Assembly (NCBI RefSeq): GCF_000517545.1
Contig: NZ_BAIV01000010.1
Coordinates: forward strand, 62,001 to 126,000
Direction of reading: 5' to 3'
Length of the DNA: 64,000 bases
DNA from: Bacteroides reticulotermitis JCM 10512
GTDB lineage: Bacteria; Bacteroidota; Bacteroidia; Bacteroidales; Bacteroidaceae
The translations under genes were made by a program, and so were the position numbers. Position 1 is the first letter of the stretch, and every line of letters begins with the position of its first letter. Shown piece after piece: positions 8,582-19,589 of the stretch. Under the pieces are notes generated by a model. The model saw only the letters and a list, made by a program, of their open reading frames with translations. It ran no database searches and was not told the DNA's origin.

Positions 8582-9968
8582 ATGAGCTTTAATGTTGAAA
8601 GGAATGAAAAAAAACGTATTGTAATTGTTGGCGGTGGATTTGGGGGCTTGAAGTTAGCTAATAAGCTAAAGAATTCGGGCTTTCAAGTTGTACTAGTCGA
8701 TAAGAACAACTACCATCAATTCCCTCCTTTAATTTATCAGGTAGCTTCGGCGGGTATGGAGCCTAGTTCCATATCTTTTCCTTTCCGTAAAATCTTCCAG
8801 CGTCGAAAGGATTTTTATTTCCGAATGGCGGAAGTACGTGCAATTTTTTCCCGAAAAGAATATGATTCAGACCTCTATCGGGAAAATTGACTACGATTAT
8901 TTGGTGCTTGCCGCAGGCACAACAACCAACTTCTTTGGCAATAAGCAGATTGAGGAAGAATCGATGCCGATGAAGAACGTATCGGAGGCAATGGGACTTC
9001 GCAATGCTTTGTTGGCGAATTTGGAACGTGCATTGACTTGTTCGACCAAAATTGAGCAACAAGAGCTTTTGAACATTGTTGTGGTTGGCGGAGGAGCTAC
9101 CGGAGTCGAGGTAGCCGGTGTTCTCTCGGAAATGAAACGATTCGTTTTACCGGTCGATTATCCGGATATGCCTGCCAGTTTGATGCATATTTATTTGATT
9201 GAAGCGGGACCGCGCTTGTTGGCCGGTTTGTCCGAAGAGTCATCCAAACATGCCGAACAGTTCTTGCGTGAGATGGGTGTGAACATTCTTCTGAATAAGA
9301 AGGTGATGGATTATCGCGACCACAAGGTTATGTTGGAAGATGGAAGTGAAATCGCTACCCGCACATTTATTTGGGTGAGTGGAGTAACCGGAGTCTCTTT
9401 CGGCAATCTAGATAAAGCCGTGATAGGGCGTGGAGGCCGCATTAAAGTAGATGAGTTCAATCGAGTAGAAAGCATGGACAATGTTTTTGCGATTGGCGAT
9501 CAATGTCTTCAAGTTGCAGATAAAGACTACTCATCCGGTCATCCGCAGTTGGCACAAGTAGCTATTCAGCAGGGAGAACTATTAGCTAAGAACTTAATCC
9601 GATTGGAAAAAGGGAAGAAGATGAAACCTTTCCATTATCGCAATCTTGGTTCAATGGCTACAGTAGGCCGTAATAAGGCAGTAGCTGAATTTAGCAAAGT
9701 GAAGATGCATGGCTGGTTTGCTTGGGTTATGTGGTTGGTAGTTCATTTACGTTCTATACTGGGCGTACGAAATAAAGTAGTCGTGTTGTTGAACTGGGTA
9801 TGGAACTATTTTACGTACGATCAATCGATGCGTATGATTATCTATGCCCGTAAAGCAAAAGAAGTACGAGAACGGGAAATTATCGAAGCGACAACCCATT
9901 GGGAGAAGAATCGAATGATGAGCCTTTGGAGCAAGACAAAGCATAATATAAGTCATAAGAGTAAATAA
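8582..9968 (+). pseudogene. ndh: type II NADH dehydrogenase (NDH-2), frame broken by one extra base
   Basis: A non-proton-pumping NADH:quinone oxidoreductase of about 460 residues that passes electrons from NADH to menaquinone at the membrane. The first piece (8582-8890) has the FAD site VIVGGGFGGLKLA; the second (from about 8838 to 9968) has the NAD site VVVGGGATGVEVAG and the FAD-binding NVFAIGDQC. They overlap in different frames. Dropping one T from the six-T run at 8844-8849 restores VRAIFPEKN and one continuous protein. The C-terminal amphipathic tail (VMWLVVHLRSI onward) is intact. A one-base error or recent slip in a T run is more likely than an old pseudogene, because both halves are well conserved. 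Confidence 0.85.
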
Positions 9969-10005
9969 ATAAGGGACGTCTTTGAGTATTCAGACGTCCT
10001 TTATT
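9967..10005 (+). terminator. terminator after NDH-2
   Basis: The arms AATAAGGGACGTCT and AGACGTCCTTTATT form a stem of about 13 pairs with a 10-base loop, starting at the NDH-2 stop codon. Confidence 0.7.
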
Positions 10006-10147
10006 CTCTAAATGTAAAAGAACGCTTTCTGTTTTTTTGCATTTTTTCAAATATTATAAAGAACAAAAGAATGATGTGTCTGTTTAATTTTCAATGTAAT
10101 TGATGTATATTTACGCATTAAATAATTAAAAGCAATAGAATCTTGTT

Positions 10148-12753
10148 ATGGATCGACGGTATTACTGTCTAATTGCCTTTTGTTTGCTTTTCTCTTGCCG
10201 TCTCATGGCGGTGGAAAGGACTTATAATGTACTTTTTATCCAATCATATAATACTCAAACTCCCTGGCATGATCAACTGATTCAGGGGTTGATAAATGGA
10301 ATCAAACAAAACGGTATAAAGGCAACTGTAACGACTGAGTACTTAGATGCTAATTTCTGGAAGTTTGAATCAGAGAAAGTCTTGATGAAACGCTTTTGTG
10401 AAAGGGCTCGGGAACGGAAAACTGATTTAATTGTAACGGCTAATGATGAGGCCTTTTATTCCCTTTACGCTTCCAACGATTCTTTACCATTAAAAATTCC
10501 TGTTGTCTTTTTCGGCATAAAGTATCCGGATATGGATTTAATCAAGAGGTTGCCCAATGTATGCGGGTTTACTTCCAATCCAAACTATTTCGCTCTTTTG
10601 GAACAAGTTAATCGGATATTTCCAGAGCGAAAGGAAGTCATTTGCATCGTTGATAACAGTTTCCTGAGTAATAAAGGTTTGGAAAGCTTTTTAACAGGCT
10701 GGAACCTTTTTCATGAGATATATTCAGACTATACCATGAAAGTGTATAATACACAGGTAAAGACTACGCAAGATGTCATTTCAGCAGTATGTTACCCACG
10801 TAATAGCACCAATCGTGTAGTTATCGCTCCAAAGTGGACTCCCTATCTTTCATTTGTGGGTAAGAATTCCAAAGCTCCTTTTTTCGCTTGTCAAAATCTC
10901 GGACTCAAAAATGGTGTGTTTTGTGTTTATGATGACGATGCTTATACCTCTGCTTATAATGCGGGAAGATATGCTGCTTTCGTGTTGCGGGGAGATAAAC
11001 CTAAAGATCTGGGAGTAAGAGAAACACCGCAAGGCTTTATTTATGATTCTAAGCAATTGGCCTTTTTTAAGGTCGATCCCAGTGCGGTCTCTTCTTATGG
11101 TTTCATTGTGAATGAATCTTATTGGGAGAGGAATAAATTACTATTTATGTTCCTGTATCCTTTGGCTTTGTTGTTGTTAACCGGGTGCGTTATTTGGCTG
11201 ATTCGTTTGAATCGTAAAGAAGCTAAGCGAAGGTACAAGTTCAGACTCGCTTGTTAATACAAAATAAACTGGTGGAGCAGCGCGATGAGTTTGATACCGT
11301 TTTACACTCTATACGTGATGCCGTTATTACGTATGATACGGAGCTGCGCATTCATTTTACCAATAACTCGCTGCATAAACTAATAAATCTGCCGGAAGAA
11401 TACGCTAACCGTCCTTATGAGGGTATGCCTGCCGGAAGTATTTTTAGTATTTATAATAATGGAGAAGATATCTTACAACAGATGCTTCTCAAGGTTGCTG
11501 AGACCGAACAAAGTGTTATGATTCCTCCGGACTCTTTTTTGAAAGAGACACATGAAGGACATTATTTTCTGGTTTCCGGTGAAATTGCACCTATACATAC
11601 AAAGGGACAGATGATTGGTATGGTGCTTTCAGCTCGTAATATTTCCGGTGAAGAAATGCAGGAACGCTTTTTTGATATGGCGTTGGAAGAAAGTGCCATT
11701 TACCCCTGGCAGTATGATCTGGAATCTGATAGCTTACTATTCCCTCCCGGTTTTTTGTCCACTTTTGGATATGGGCCATCGGTTATTTCGATTTCTCGGA
11801 AAGAGATGGATCATATGATTCACCCGGATGATCTGAATGAGATACGATCTTATTTCGATAAAATACTAGCAGGCGAGACTAATAGTAGCCGCCTAAACTT
11901 TCGGCAACGGAACGCAAAGGGCATCTATGAATGGTGGGAGTACCGATCTTCTGTAATCAAAGGAATGTCTGATGATCTGCCATATAATATATTGGGAGTT
12001 TGTCAAAGCATACAGCGATATAAAATAGTGGAGCAAGAGTTGAGGCATGCCCGCGATGAAGCCTTGAGAGCTGATAACTTAAAATCGGCCTTCCTTGCCA
12101 ATATGAGCCATGAAATACGTACTCCTCTGAATGCCATTGTCGGTTTCTCTGATTTATTAAGTGATATGAGTAGCTTCTCGCAGGAAGAAATCGCGTTGTT
12201 CATTGAAACGATTAATAAGAATTGTACCTTATTGCTGACTTTGATAAATGATATTCTCGATTTGTCCCGAATTGAATCCGGTACGATGGAGTTTGTATGT
12301 GCAAGTCATAGCTTGCCTTTACTTCTGAAAACCGTCTACGATTCGCAGCAGTTGAATATGCCTCCTGGTGTGGAATTGCGACTGGATATGCCTGAAAACG
12401 ATAACAAATGCTTGATAACAGATTCCATTCGCCTGCAACAAGTAGTTAACAACTTAATAAATAATGCTACTAAGTTCACGTTAAGTGGTTCTATTACCGT
12501 TGGTTATGAAGAAGAGGCTGGAACAGACTATACGAGAATATTCGTAGCAGATACAGGAGTTGGTATTTCCGAAGAGGGGATAAAACACATTTTTGAGCGT
12601 TTTTATAAAGTGGATAACTTTACGCAAGGAGCCGGATTAGGACTAAGCATTTGCCAGACAATCGTAGAGCGGTTGCATGGAGAAATACACGTTGCTTCGG
12701 TACTGGGTGAAGGAACTTGTTTTAGTGTTCGGATTCCAAACATCTGCGAATAG
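10148..12753 (+). pseudogene. membrane sensor histidine kinase with periplasmic ABC-type binding domain; frame broken
   Basis: The first piece (10148-11257) has a signal peptide, an ABC-substrate-binding-like periplasmic domain (VLFIQSYNTQTPWHDQLIQG onward) and one membrane segment near residue 340 (FLYPLALLLLTGCVIWLI). The second piece (11251-12753) has two PAS domains, a HisKA domain (ANMSHEIRTPLNAIVGFSDL) and an ATPase domain (NNLINNATKF, DTGVGI, GAGLGLSICQ). It has no receiver. The second frame is open from about 11227, so losing one base between 11224 and 11257 would explain the split. Without the break this is one protein of about 870 residues that senses a small periplasmic ligand. No response regulator is adjacent. 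The alternative, two overlapping genes, would leave a kinase without a membrane anchor. Confidence 0.75.
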
Positions 12754-12801
12754 GGACATTTTTTCCACCAAATGGACCTTTTTTTCCTTTTCGAGACCCC
12801 A

Positions 12802-12809
12802 TACCTTTG
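12802..12809 (+). promoter_or_regulatory. Bacteroides -7 box upstream of the DUF5686 gene
   Basis: TACCTTTG is a full TANNTTTG match 27 bases before the start. The -33 region is T-rich but has no clean TTTG. Confidence 0.5.
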
Positions 12810-12835
12810 TCGTCTCAATTCAATAGGATCTAGGT

Positions 12836-15388
12836 ATGAGATTAGTTTTAAAAAGTGTGCTTGCGCTCTATCTTTTATTGGCTTTCAGTTTCTCGCTAAG
12901 TGCTCAACATATAGTGCAAGGAGTAGTAACTGATTCGTTAACCAAAGAACCTATACCGTATGCTTCTGTTCATTTGCAAGGAACTTCCGAAGGAACAACC
13001 ACAGGAAGTGACGGGCGCTTTTATTTCAAGACTAGTCGTTCGCAGGCACGTCTTATTGTCTCTACGATAGGCTATAATGATTATAGCAACTCAATCAATC
13101 CGGCAAGTGCGCCCCGTTTCAATATTGCTCTCTCACCTACATCTTATTCATTGAATGAAGTAACCATTAAGCCTAAGCGCGAGCGTTATCGCAAAAAAGA
13201 TAATCCGGCCGTCGACTTTGTCAGGCAAATGATTGAGCAACGCAAGAATCACTCTCCCAATGAAAAGGAGTACTGGCAAAGAGATCGTTATGAAAAGACT
13301 ACCTTTGCGTTGAATAATTTCAATGAGGAAAAACAACAAAAATGGCTTTATCGCAAATTTAAGTTTCTGACCGAGTATGTTGATACATCCGCCGTAACCG
13401 GGAAACCTATTTTGACAGTTTCGGCTCGTGAACTTTTAGCTACCGATTATTACCGGAACTATCCAAAGTCTGAAAAACAGGTGGTTAAAGCCAGAAAGCA
13501 GGCCGGGGTAGATGAAATATTCTCTAAACAAGGGATGCAAGCGGCCATTAATGAAGTCTTTAAGGATGTGGATATTTATGAGAATAATATCTCGCTTTTT
13601 ACAAATAAGTTTGTAAGCCCCTTATCTCGCATGGCTACCGGCTTTTATAAATATTACTTAATGGACACTTTGCAGGTTGCTGGCGAACGTTGTGTCGATC
13701 TGACTTTTGTACCCTATAACTCCGAGTCTTTCGGCTTTACAGGACATTTGTACGTGACTCTGGATTCTACCTATTTTGTAAAGCGTGCCGTGCTTAATTT
13801 CCCGAAGAAGATTAACCTAAACTTTGTCGACTATATGTTGCTCGAACAAGAGTTTAAACGGGCCGAAGATGGGACACGTATGTTGGATCATGAAAGCATT
13901 ACTGTTGAATTTAAGCTGGCAGAAAATACCGATGGTATTTTTGCTCGGCGTATAGCTGATTATAATAACTACTCATTTGAGCCGACTGAAGAGAAAGCCA
14001 AGGTGTTTGAAAAGCCTGAGCGCATTATTGAGGGGAATGAGGCCTTATCTCGTTCGGCAGCGTTTTGGACAGAGAATCGTCCGGATGAAGCGATTACCGA
14101 GCAAGAAAACTCGGTTGATAACTTAATGACTCAGTTGCGCAGCTATCCGGTTTACTTTTGGACGGAGAAGGTCTTGACAGTTCTCTTCACCGGCTATATA
14201 CCGACCTCCAAAGAAGCGCCGCTTTTCTATATCGGTCCGATGAATGCGACTATCAGTGGTAACTCGCTTGAAGGAGCTCGTGTTCGTGTGGGAGGAATGA
14301 CTACCGCCTGGCTAAACCCTCATTGGTTTGGAAAAGGCTATATGGCGTATGGCTTTAATGACAACCGGCTCAAAGGGTTGGCAGAAGTTGAGTATTCTTT
14401 TAAAAAGAAGAAAGAGTATGCCAACGAATTTCCAATCCATTCACTGAAGATGCGCTATGAATCGGACGTTAACCAGTATGGACAGAATTATCTTTATACA
14501 AGTAAGGACAATGTTTTTCTGGCTCTCAAACGAAAGAAGGACGATCGGATCGGTTATTATCAGCAGGCAGAAATGACCTATACAAATGAGTTTTATTCCG
14601 GATTCTCTTTCCAGCTGACGGCTCGACGCAGAACCGATGAAACTTCTTCTTTAATCCCTTTTTTGCAGAAGAATGGAGAAGTAAATGATCCTGTGAATCA
14701 GTTCTCTACAACAGCGGCCGAATTAAAATTGCGTTATGCTCCTAATGAAAAGTTTTTTCAAACACAGTGGAATCGATTCCCTGTATCGTTGGATGCTCCG
14801 GTGTTCACATTGTCTCATGCCATTGCCGGTAAGGGAGTTCTGGGTAGCGATTACACATACAATCACACAGAGGCCGGTATACAAAAAAGGTTTTGGTTTT
14901 CAGCTTTTGGCTATACAGATGTAATACTAAAAGCGGGGAAAGTATGGGATAAAGTTCCATTCCCACTTTTGATCATGCCTAATGCTAACCTCTCTTACAC
15001 AATACAGCCGGAATCCTACTCTTTGATGAATGCCATGGAGTTTATAAATGATGAGTATTTCTCGTGGGACGTTACTTACTTTTTGAATGGCTGGCTGTTC
15101 AACCGGGTCCCTTTATTGAAGAAATTGAAGTGGCGGGAGGTGCTTTCATGTAGAGGGCTTTATGGAAACTTGAGTGATAAAAATAACCCGGCATTGAGTG
15201 ATGGTTTGTTTGCTTTTCCCGCAACAACTACTTCCACAATGGGGCGGACTCCTTATGTAGAAGTTGGAGTTGGCGTGGAAAATATTTTTAAAGTGCTAAG
15301 ATTTGATTATCTTTGGCGGTTGACATATCGGGAGTTGCCCGGCGTAGATAATTCAGGGTTAAGAATTAGTCTTCATATGACCTTTTAA
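12836..15388 (+). CDS. DUF5686 / carboxypeptidase-regulatory-like outer-membrane protein
   Basis: An 850-residue exported protein. After the signal peptide (ending near FSLSAQ) comes a CarboxypepD_reg-like beta-sandwich (VQGVVTDSLTKEPIPYASVH), as found at the start of TonB-dependent receptors. The large remainder matches the DUF5686 type: a long periplasmic region, then beta strands rich in aromatic residues that end in RISLHMTF, with a terminal phenylalanine typical of outer-membrane barrels. No TonB plug is present, so it is not a classic receptor. The role is not known; the family is widespread in Bacteroidetes. It stands alone with its own -7 box. Confidence 0.75.
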   Translation: MRLVLKSVLALYLLLAFSFSLSAQHIVQGVVTDSLTKEPIPYASVHLQGTSEGTTTGSDGRFYFKTSRSQARLIVSTIGYNDYSNSINPASAPRFNIALSPTSYSLNEVTIKPKRERYRKKDNPAVDFVRQMIEQRKNHSPNEKEYWQRDRYEKTTFALNNFNEEKQQKWLYRKFKFLTEYVDTSAVTGKPILTVSARELLATDYYRNYPKSEKQVVKARKQAGVDEIFSKQGMQAAINEVFKDVDIYENNISLFTNKFVSPLSRMATGFYKYYLMDTLQVAGERCVDLTFVPYNSESFGFTGHLYVTLDSTYFVKRAVLNFPKKINLNFVDYMLLEQEFKRAEDGTRMLDHESITVEFKLAENTDGIFARRIADYNNYSFEPTEEKAKVFEKPERIIEGNEALSRSAAFWTENRPDEAITEQENSVDNLMTQLRSYPVYFWTEKVLTVLFTGYIPTSKEAPLFYIGPMNATISGNSLEGARVRVGGMTTAWLNPHWFGKGYMAYGFNDNRLKGLAEVEYSFKKKKEYANEFPIHSLKMRYESDVNQYGQNYLYTSKDNVFLALKRKKDDRIGYYQQAEMTYTNEFYSGFSFQLTARRRTDETSSLIPFLQKNGEVNDPVNQFSTTAAELKLRYAPNEKFFQTQWNRFPVSLDAPVFTLSHAIAGKGVLGSDYTYNHTEAGIQKRFWFSAFGYTDVILKAGKVWDKVPFPLLIMPNANLSYTIQPESYSLMNAMEFINDEYFSWDVTYFLNGWLFNRVPLLKKLKWREVLSCRGLYGNLSDKNNPALSDGLFAFPATTTSTMGRTPYVEVGVGVENIFKVLRFDYLWRLTYRELPGVDNSGLRISLHMTF

Positions 15389-15455
15389 AAGTTAAATCCT
15401 GCTAATTGCAATGTATATATGACAAACAAACACTACATTAATGATTAATAAGTCG

Positions 15456-15463
15456 TAAATTTG
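15456..15463 (+). promoter_or_regulatory. -7 box of the inositol-lipid operon
   Basis: TAAATTTG is a full TANNTTTG match 34 bases before the inositol-phosphate synthase start. Confidence 0.55.
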
Positions 15464-15496
15464 CGACAATTTTAGTTTAATTTTAATAGAATAGAA

Positions 15497-16784
15497 ATGA
15501 AACAAGAAATTAAGCCGGCTACCGCCGCCTCGGCGTTTTGGTAGTTGGAGTGGGTGGAGCGGTCTCTACTACAATGATTACAGGTACACTAGCCTCTTGT
15601 AAGGGACTGGCGAAACCGATAGGTGCCATTACTCAGTTTGCTACAATGCGCATGGAAAATAACGATGAAAAACTCATCAAGGACGTTGTGCCTTTGACTG
15701 ATTTGGAAAACATCGTTTTTGGTGGCTGGGATATTTTTCCAGAAAATGCTTATGAAGCTTCTCTGTATGCCGAAGTCTTAAAAGAAAAAGACCTTAATGG
15801 TGTGAAAGAAGAGTTGGAAGCTATTAAACCAATGCCGGCAGCTTTCGATCACAACTGGGCAAAACGTCTGAATGGTACGCATGTTAAAAATGCTGCTACC
15901 CGCTGGGACATGGTAGAACAACTCCGTCAGGATATCCGTGACTTCAAGGCTGCGAATAACTGTGATCGCATTGTTATGCTGTGGGCTGCAAGTACGGAAA
16001 TCTACATTCCGATGTCTGAAGAGCATATGTCGCTCGAGGCTTTGGAAAAAGCGATGAAGGCAAACAATACAGAGGTCATTTCGCCGAGTATGTGTTATGC
16101 GTACGCTTCTATTGCTGAAGGTGCTCCGTTTGTAATGGGTGCTCCGAACCTTTGCGTAGACATTCCGGCTATGTGGGAGTTCTCTAAGCAGATGAATGTA
16201 CCCATCTCTGGTAAAGACTTCAAGAGTGGTCAGACATTGCTGAAAACCGTATTAGCACCGATGTTTAAAACTCGTATGCTAGGTGTTAGCGGATGGTTCT
16301 CTACAAACATCTTGGTAACCGTGATGGTGAGGTTCTTGATGATCCTGCAAACTTTAAAACAAAAGAGGTTAGTAAACTCTCTGTAATTGATACAATTCTT
16401 GAACCTAAGAAGTTCCCTGATTTGTACGGAGACGTTTATCACAAGGTACGTATCAACTATTACCCACCTCGCAAGGACAACAAAGAAGCATGGGACAACA
16501 TTGACATTTTCGGATGGATGGGATATCCTATGGAAATCAAAGTGAACTTCTTGTGCCGTGACTCAATCTTGGCTGCTCCAATCGCATTGGATTTAGTTCT
16601 CTTCTCTGACTTAGCGATGCGTGCTGGTATGTCTGGCATTCAAACCTGGTTGTCATTCTTCTGTAAGAGCCCGATGCATGATGGTGAACATGAGTCTGAA
16701 CACGATTTGTTTACTCAGTGGAGAATGGTAAAACAGACACTGCGTAACATGGTTGGTGAAAAAGAACCTGATTACTTGGCGTAA
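15497..16784 (+). pseudogene. myo-inositol-1-phosphate synthase, frame broken twice
   Basis: The enzyme cyclises glucose 6-phosphate to inositol 1-phosphate, the first step of inositol-lipid synthesis. The start is MKQEIKPAT at 15497. One G appears missing near 15524, so that frame stops at 15544; the reading frame resumes with LGVLVVGVGGAVSTTM, the NAD-binding glycine motif. A second single G is missing near 16315, where STNILGNRDGEVLDD should read. The last piece (to 16784) holds NIDIFGWMGYPMEIKVNFLC and DSILAAPIALDLVLF, typical of the family. Repaired, it is about 429 residues. Because it leads an operon whose other genes are intact, sequence error is the likeliest cause. A long hairpin separates it from the next gene. 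Confidence 0.85.
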
Positions 16785-16801
16785 TATAAAAGTAATATAG
16801 C

Positions 16802-16861
16802 AAAGTTGAGATTGAGTATTTGCCTTGCCTTCTGACAAGGTGAATATTTAACCTCAACTTT
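16802..16861 (+). terminator. long hairpin between inositol synthase and PgpA-type gene
   Basis: The outer arms AAAGTTGAG and CTCAACTTT pair perfectly, and a longer imperfect stem continues to a loop near 16831. TTTGGTTTTAA follows. It could end some transcripts and lower expression of the downstream lipid genes. Confidence 0.55.
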
Positions 16862-16898
16862 TGGTTTTAACGTCATAAACATCTTAAATTCATAATTA

Positions 16899-17378
16899 GT
16901 GAAGACTCCTCCATTTCTTCCTGTTCTCATAGGCACGGGTTTCGGTGCCGGATTTTCTCCTTTTGCTCCCGGTACAGCTGGGGCATTGCTTGCTTCAATT
17001 ATTTGGGTAATACTCTACTTCTTACTTCCTTTTCATATTTTATTGTGGGCTACAGTAGCTTTGGTGATCGTATTCACCTTTGCCGGTGTCTGGTCTGCCA
17101 ATCGGTTGAAACTGTTTTGGGGTGAAGACCCGTCACGTATCGTGATAGACGAGATGATAGGCGTGTGGATACCTTTACTTGCGGTACCCAATAATGATAA
17201 GTGGTATTGGTATGTAATAGCCGCCTTTGTTCTATTCCGTATGCTGGATATTTGGAAACCTTTGGGAATACGTAAAATGGAGAGTTTACCCGGTGGAATC
17301 GGTGTGTTGATGGACGATGTTTTGGCAGGTGTATATAGCTTTTTGCTACTAATAGGAGTGAGATGTCTGGTTGGCTAA
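16899..17378 (+). CDS. PgpA-type phosphatidyl-phosphate phosphatase (inositol-lipid cluster)
   Basis: A 159-residue membrane phosphatase of the phosphatidylglycerophosphatase A family. It has GFSPFAPGTAG near the N-terminus, DPSRIVIDEMIGVW in the middle and several hydrophobic helices, and ends with GVLMDDVLAGVYS. In this cluster the substrate is more likely phosphatidylinositol phosphate than phosphatidylglycerophosphate: a similar gene order is known in Bacteroides thetaiotaomicron for making inositol lipids. The start is GTG; the in-frame codon two before it is a stop, so no longer start exists. Its end overlaps the GtrA-like gene by 16 bases, a sign of tight coupling. Confidence 0.82.
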   Translation: MKTPPFLPVLIGTGFGAGFSPFAPGTAGALLASIIWVILYFLLPFHILLWATVALVIVFTFAGVWSANRLKLFWGEDPSRIVIDEMIGVWIPLLAVPNNDKWYWYVIAAFVLFRMLDIWKPLGIRKMESLPGGIGVLMDDVLAGVYSFLLLIGVRCLVG

Positions 17379-17854
17379 AAAAAATACTGCGAATAATTTC
17401 ACAAAAAGGAGGCTTCTTTGTATTTTTACGTGCGCAAGTTTCTGCGCAGATGGCAACCATCGCAGATTTTCTGATAACTATTTTATTAGTAAAACTCTTC
17501 GATGTATATTATGTTTATGCGACCCTGGCGGGTGCAACTTATGGTGGAATACTCAACTGCGTTATTAATTATAAATGGACCTTTAAATCGAAAGGGAAGA
17601 AAACTAATGTCGCTGTAAAATATATAATCGTTTGGGTTTGCAGTGTTTGGCTGAATACTTGGGGAACTTACTACCTAACGGAGACTCTTGCCGAAATTCC
17701 GTGGGTGCGCGATACACTAAGTCAGCATTTTGGCGACTTTTTTATTATCCCCAAAATATTGGTTTCAGCAATTGTTGCTTTATTTTGGAATTATAATATG
17801 CAACGTTTTTTTGTGTATAGAAGTATAGACGTCAAACGGTTTTTTAGAAAATGA
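17363..17854 (+). CDS. GtrA-like four-helix membrane protein
   Basis: A 163-residue protein with about four membrane segments (near residues 28-47, 53-70, 86-105 and 130-150) matching the GtrA/DPMS-like family. Typical features are the polar N-terminus and [20 protein letters not shown]. In other systems GtrA proteins help move polyprenyl-linked sugars across the membrane. Here it sits between two inositol-lipid enzymes, overlapping the first and 22 bases from the second, so it probably takes part in moving or modifying an inositol-lipid intermediate. That role is inferred from position only. Confidence 0.75.
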   Translation: MSGWLKKILRIISQKGGFFVFLRAQVSAQMATIADFLITILLVKLFDVYYVYATLAGATYGGILNCVINYKWTFKSKGKKTNVAVKYIIVWVCSVWLNTWGTYYLTETLAEIPWVRDTLSQHFGDFFIIPKILVSAIVALFWNYNMQRFFVYRSIDVKRFFRK

Positions 17855-17876
17855 AATAAACAGAAGAATAATAGAT

Positions 17877-18545
17877 ATGAACTACAGAGATTATTTGCAG
17901 CAGTTGATTTATAAGATAATCAATCCACTTATTAACGGGATGGTAAAAATAGGAATTACTCCCAACTTTATCACAACTACCGGGTTCATACTGAATGTGT
18001 TCGCCGCTGGATTGCTTATTTATGCGTGTGCTTATGCCGATCATGGGGAACTTACTTATGTTGGATGGGCCGGTGGAATCATTCTTTTCGCGGGATTGTT
18101 TGACATGATGGATGGACGTGTTGCTCGTGTTGGCAATATGAGTTCTACCTTTGGAGCGCTTTATGACTCTGTGCTCGACCGCTATAGCGAATTGGTGACA
18201 TTCTTCGGTATATGCTACTACTTACTGGTGGAAGGCTATTTCATCTATTCCATTATTGCATTTGTTGCACTTATCGGCTCGTTGATGGTCAGTTATGTGC
18301 GTGCTCGCGCCGAAGGTCTGGGCATTGAATGTAAAGTGGGAATTATGCAACGCCCTGAACGTGTCGTGTTGACTGCTCTTGGAGCTTTGTTCTGCGGTAT
18401 ATTTAGTAACATTACGTTGTTTGATCCGATTCTAATTTTAGTTGTGCCTTTGACTGTAGTTGCCGTATTGGCCAACATAACCGCTTTTGTACGTGTTAAT
18501 CATTGCCGCAAAGTTCTGTTGGCTAATGAGCGTAAAGAAGAATAG
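17877..18545 (+). CDS. CDP-alcohol phosphatidyltransferase (phosphatidylinositol-phosphate synthase candidate)
   Basis: A 222-residue integral membrane enzyme. The family motif DG(x2)AR(x8)G(x3)D(x3)D is complete: [20 protein letters not shown] then [10 protein letters not shown], near residues 78-105. The enzyme swaps CMP on CDP-diacylglycerol for an alcohol. With inositol-phosphate synthase four genes upstream and a PgpA-type phosphatase between, the acceptor is probably inositol 1-phosphate. About five hydrophobic segments are visible. The gene is co-directional and closely spaced with its neighbours. Confidence 0.85.
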   Translation: MNYRDYLQQLIYKIINPLINGMVKIGITPNFITTTGFILNVFAAGLLIYACAYADHGELTYVGWAGGIILFAGLFDMMDGRVARVGNMSSTFGALYDSVLDRYSELVTFFGICYYLLVEGYFIYSIIAFVALIGSLMVSYVRARAEGLGIECKVGIMQRPERVVLTALGALFCGIFSNITLFDPILILVVPLTVVAVLANITAFVRVNHCRKVLLANERKEE

Positions 18546-18566
18546 TTTGAATACAATTTTCATATA

Positions 18567-19502
18567 ATGATAAAAAAAACTCAGAAGTTGTCGGTAAAAG
18601 AAATGTGGACTGTTATCGGAGGAATGTCTATCTTTCTTATTCTGACTGCTACTTTTATAGGACTTCGCTTTGAGCACATGCTAATGGCAGTGCTTTATTT
18701 AATCCTTTTTTTTGCTGGACTCCCCACTCGTAAACTGGCAGTAGCTTTACTTCCGTTTGCCATTTTTGGTATTTCGTATGATTGGATGCGTATTTGCCCC
18801 AATTACCAAGTAAATCCAATTGATGTAGCCGGATTGTATAATCTGGAGAAATCATTGTTTGGTGTCACAGATAATGGTGCTCTGTTGATTCCCTGTGAGT
18901 ATTTCGCTCAACATCATTGGGCAACGGCCGATTTGTTTGCCGGCATCTTTTACTTATGCTGGGTACCTGTTCCCATTGCTTTTGGTCTTTGGCTGTATTT
19001 AACCAAGTCGCGAAATATCTATCTGCGTTTTGCCATGGTTTTCCTTTTTGTCAATCTGATCGGATTTATGGGTTACTATATACATCCGGCTGCTCCTCCT
19101 TGGTATGCCATTAACTATGGTTTTGAACCTGTGCTTAACACGCCGGGAAATGTTGCCGGATTGGGGCGTTTTGATGAGTTGACAGGACTGAATGTCTTTA
19201 ACTCTATCTATGGACGCAATGCGAATGTATTTGCGGCTGTTCCTTCGTTGCATGCCGCTTACATGGTTGTAGCTTTGGTTTATGCCGTCATACGTCGATG
19301 CAAATGGTATGTGATCACATTGTTCTCGGTGATTATGGTTGGTATATGGGCTACGGCTGTATATTCATGCCATCATTACATCATTGATGTATTGCTTGGA
19401 ATTGCTTGCGCATTGTTGGGTATCTTGTTATTTGAGAAAGGATTGATGAAGCTCTCAGGCTTTCGGAGGTTCTTTGATAGATACTATCGCTATATTCAAT
19501 AA
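18567..19502 (+). CDS. PAP2/AUR1-like membrane phosphotransferase (inositol phosphorylceramide synthase candidate)
   Basis: A 311-residue membrane protein with about six hydrophobic segments. PAP2-type active-site motifs are visible: AAVPSLHAAYMVV (near residue 225) and CHHYIIDVLLGI (near residue 270), each giving a catalytic histidine. HPAAPPWYAINYG before them is typical of AUR1-like inositol phosphorylceramide synthases. In this cluster it probably moves phosphoinositol from a phosphatidylinositol donor to ceramide, making a sphingolipid with an inositol head group. It is the last gene of the operon and is followed by a hairpin. Confidence 0.8.
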   Translation: MIKKTQKLSVKEMWTVIGGMSIFLILTATFIGLRFEHMLMAVLYLILFFAGLPTRKLAVALLPFAIFGISYDWMRICPNYQVNPIDVAGLYNLEKSLFGVTDNGALLIPCEYFAQHHWATADLFAGIFYLCWVPVPIAFGLWLYLTKSRNIYLRFAMVFLFVNLIGFMGYYIHPAAPPWYAINYGFEPVLNTPGNVAGLGRFDELTGLNVFNSIYGRNANVFAAVPSLHAAYMVVALVYAVIRRCKWYVITLFSVIMVGIWATAVYSCHHYIIDVLLGIACALLGILLFEKGLMKLSGFRRFFDRYYRYIQ

Positions 19503-19557
19503 TAGCACGTAAAGTCTACAGACGATTTAAAAAAATAATAAAACATGCGATTGATTA

Positions 19558-19589
19558 AAGGAGATACTCTTGATATAGGGTATCTCTTT
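19558..19589 (+). terminator. terminator after the inositol-lipid operon
   Basis: The arms AAGGAGATAC and GTATCTCTTT flank a 12-base loop, 56 bases after the last gene, with T-rich sequence following. Confidence 0.6.
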
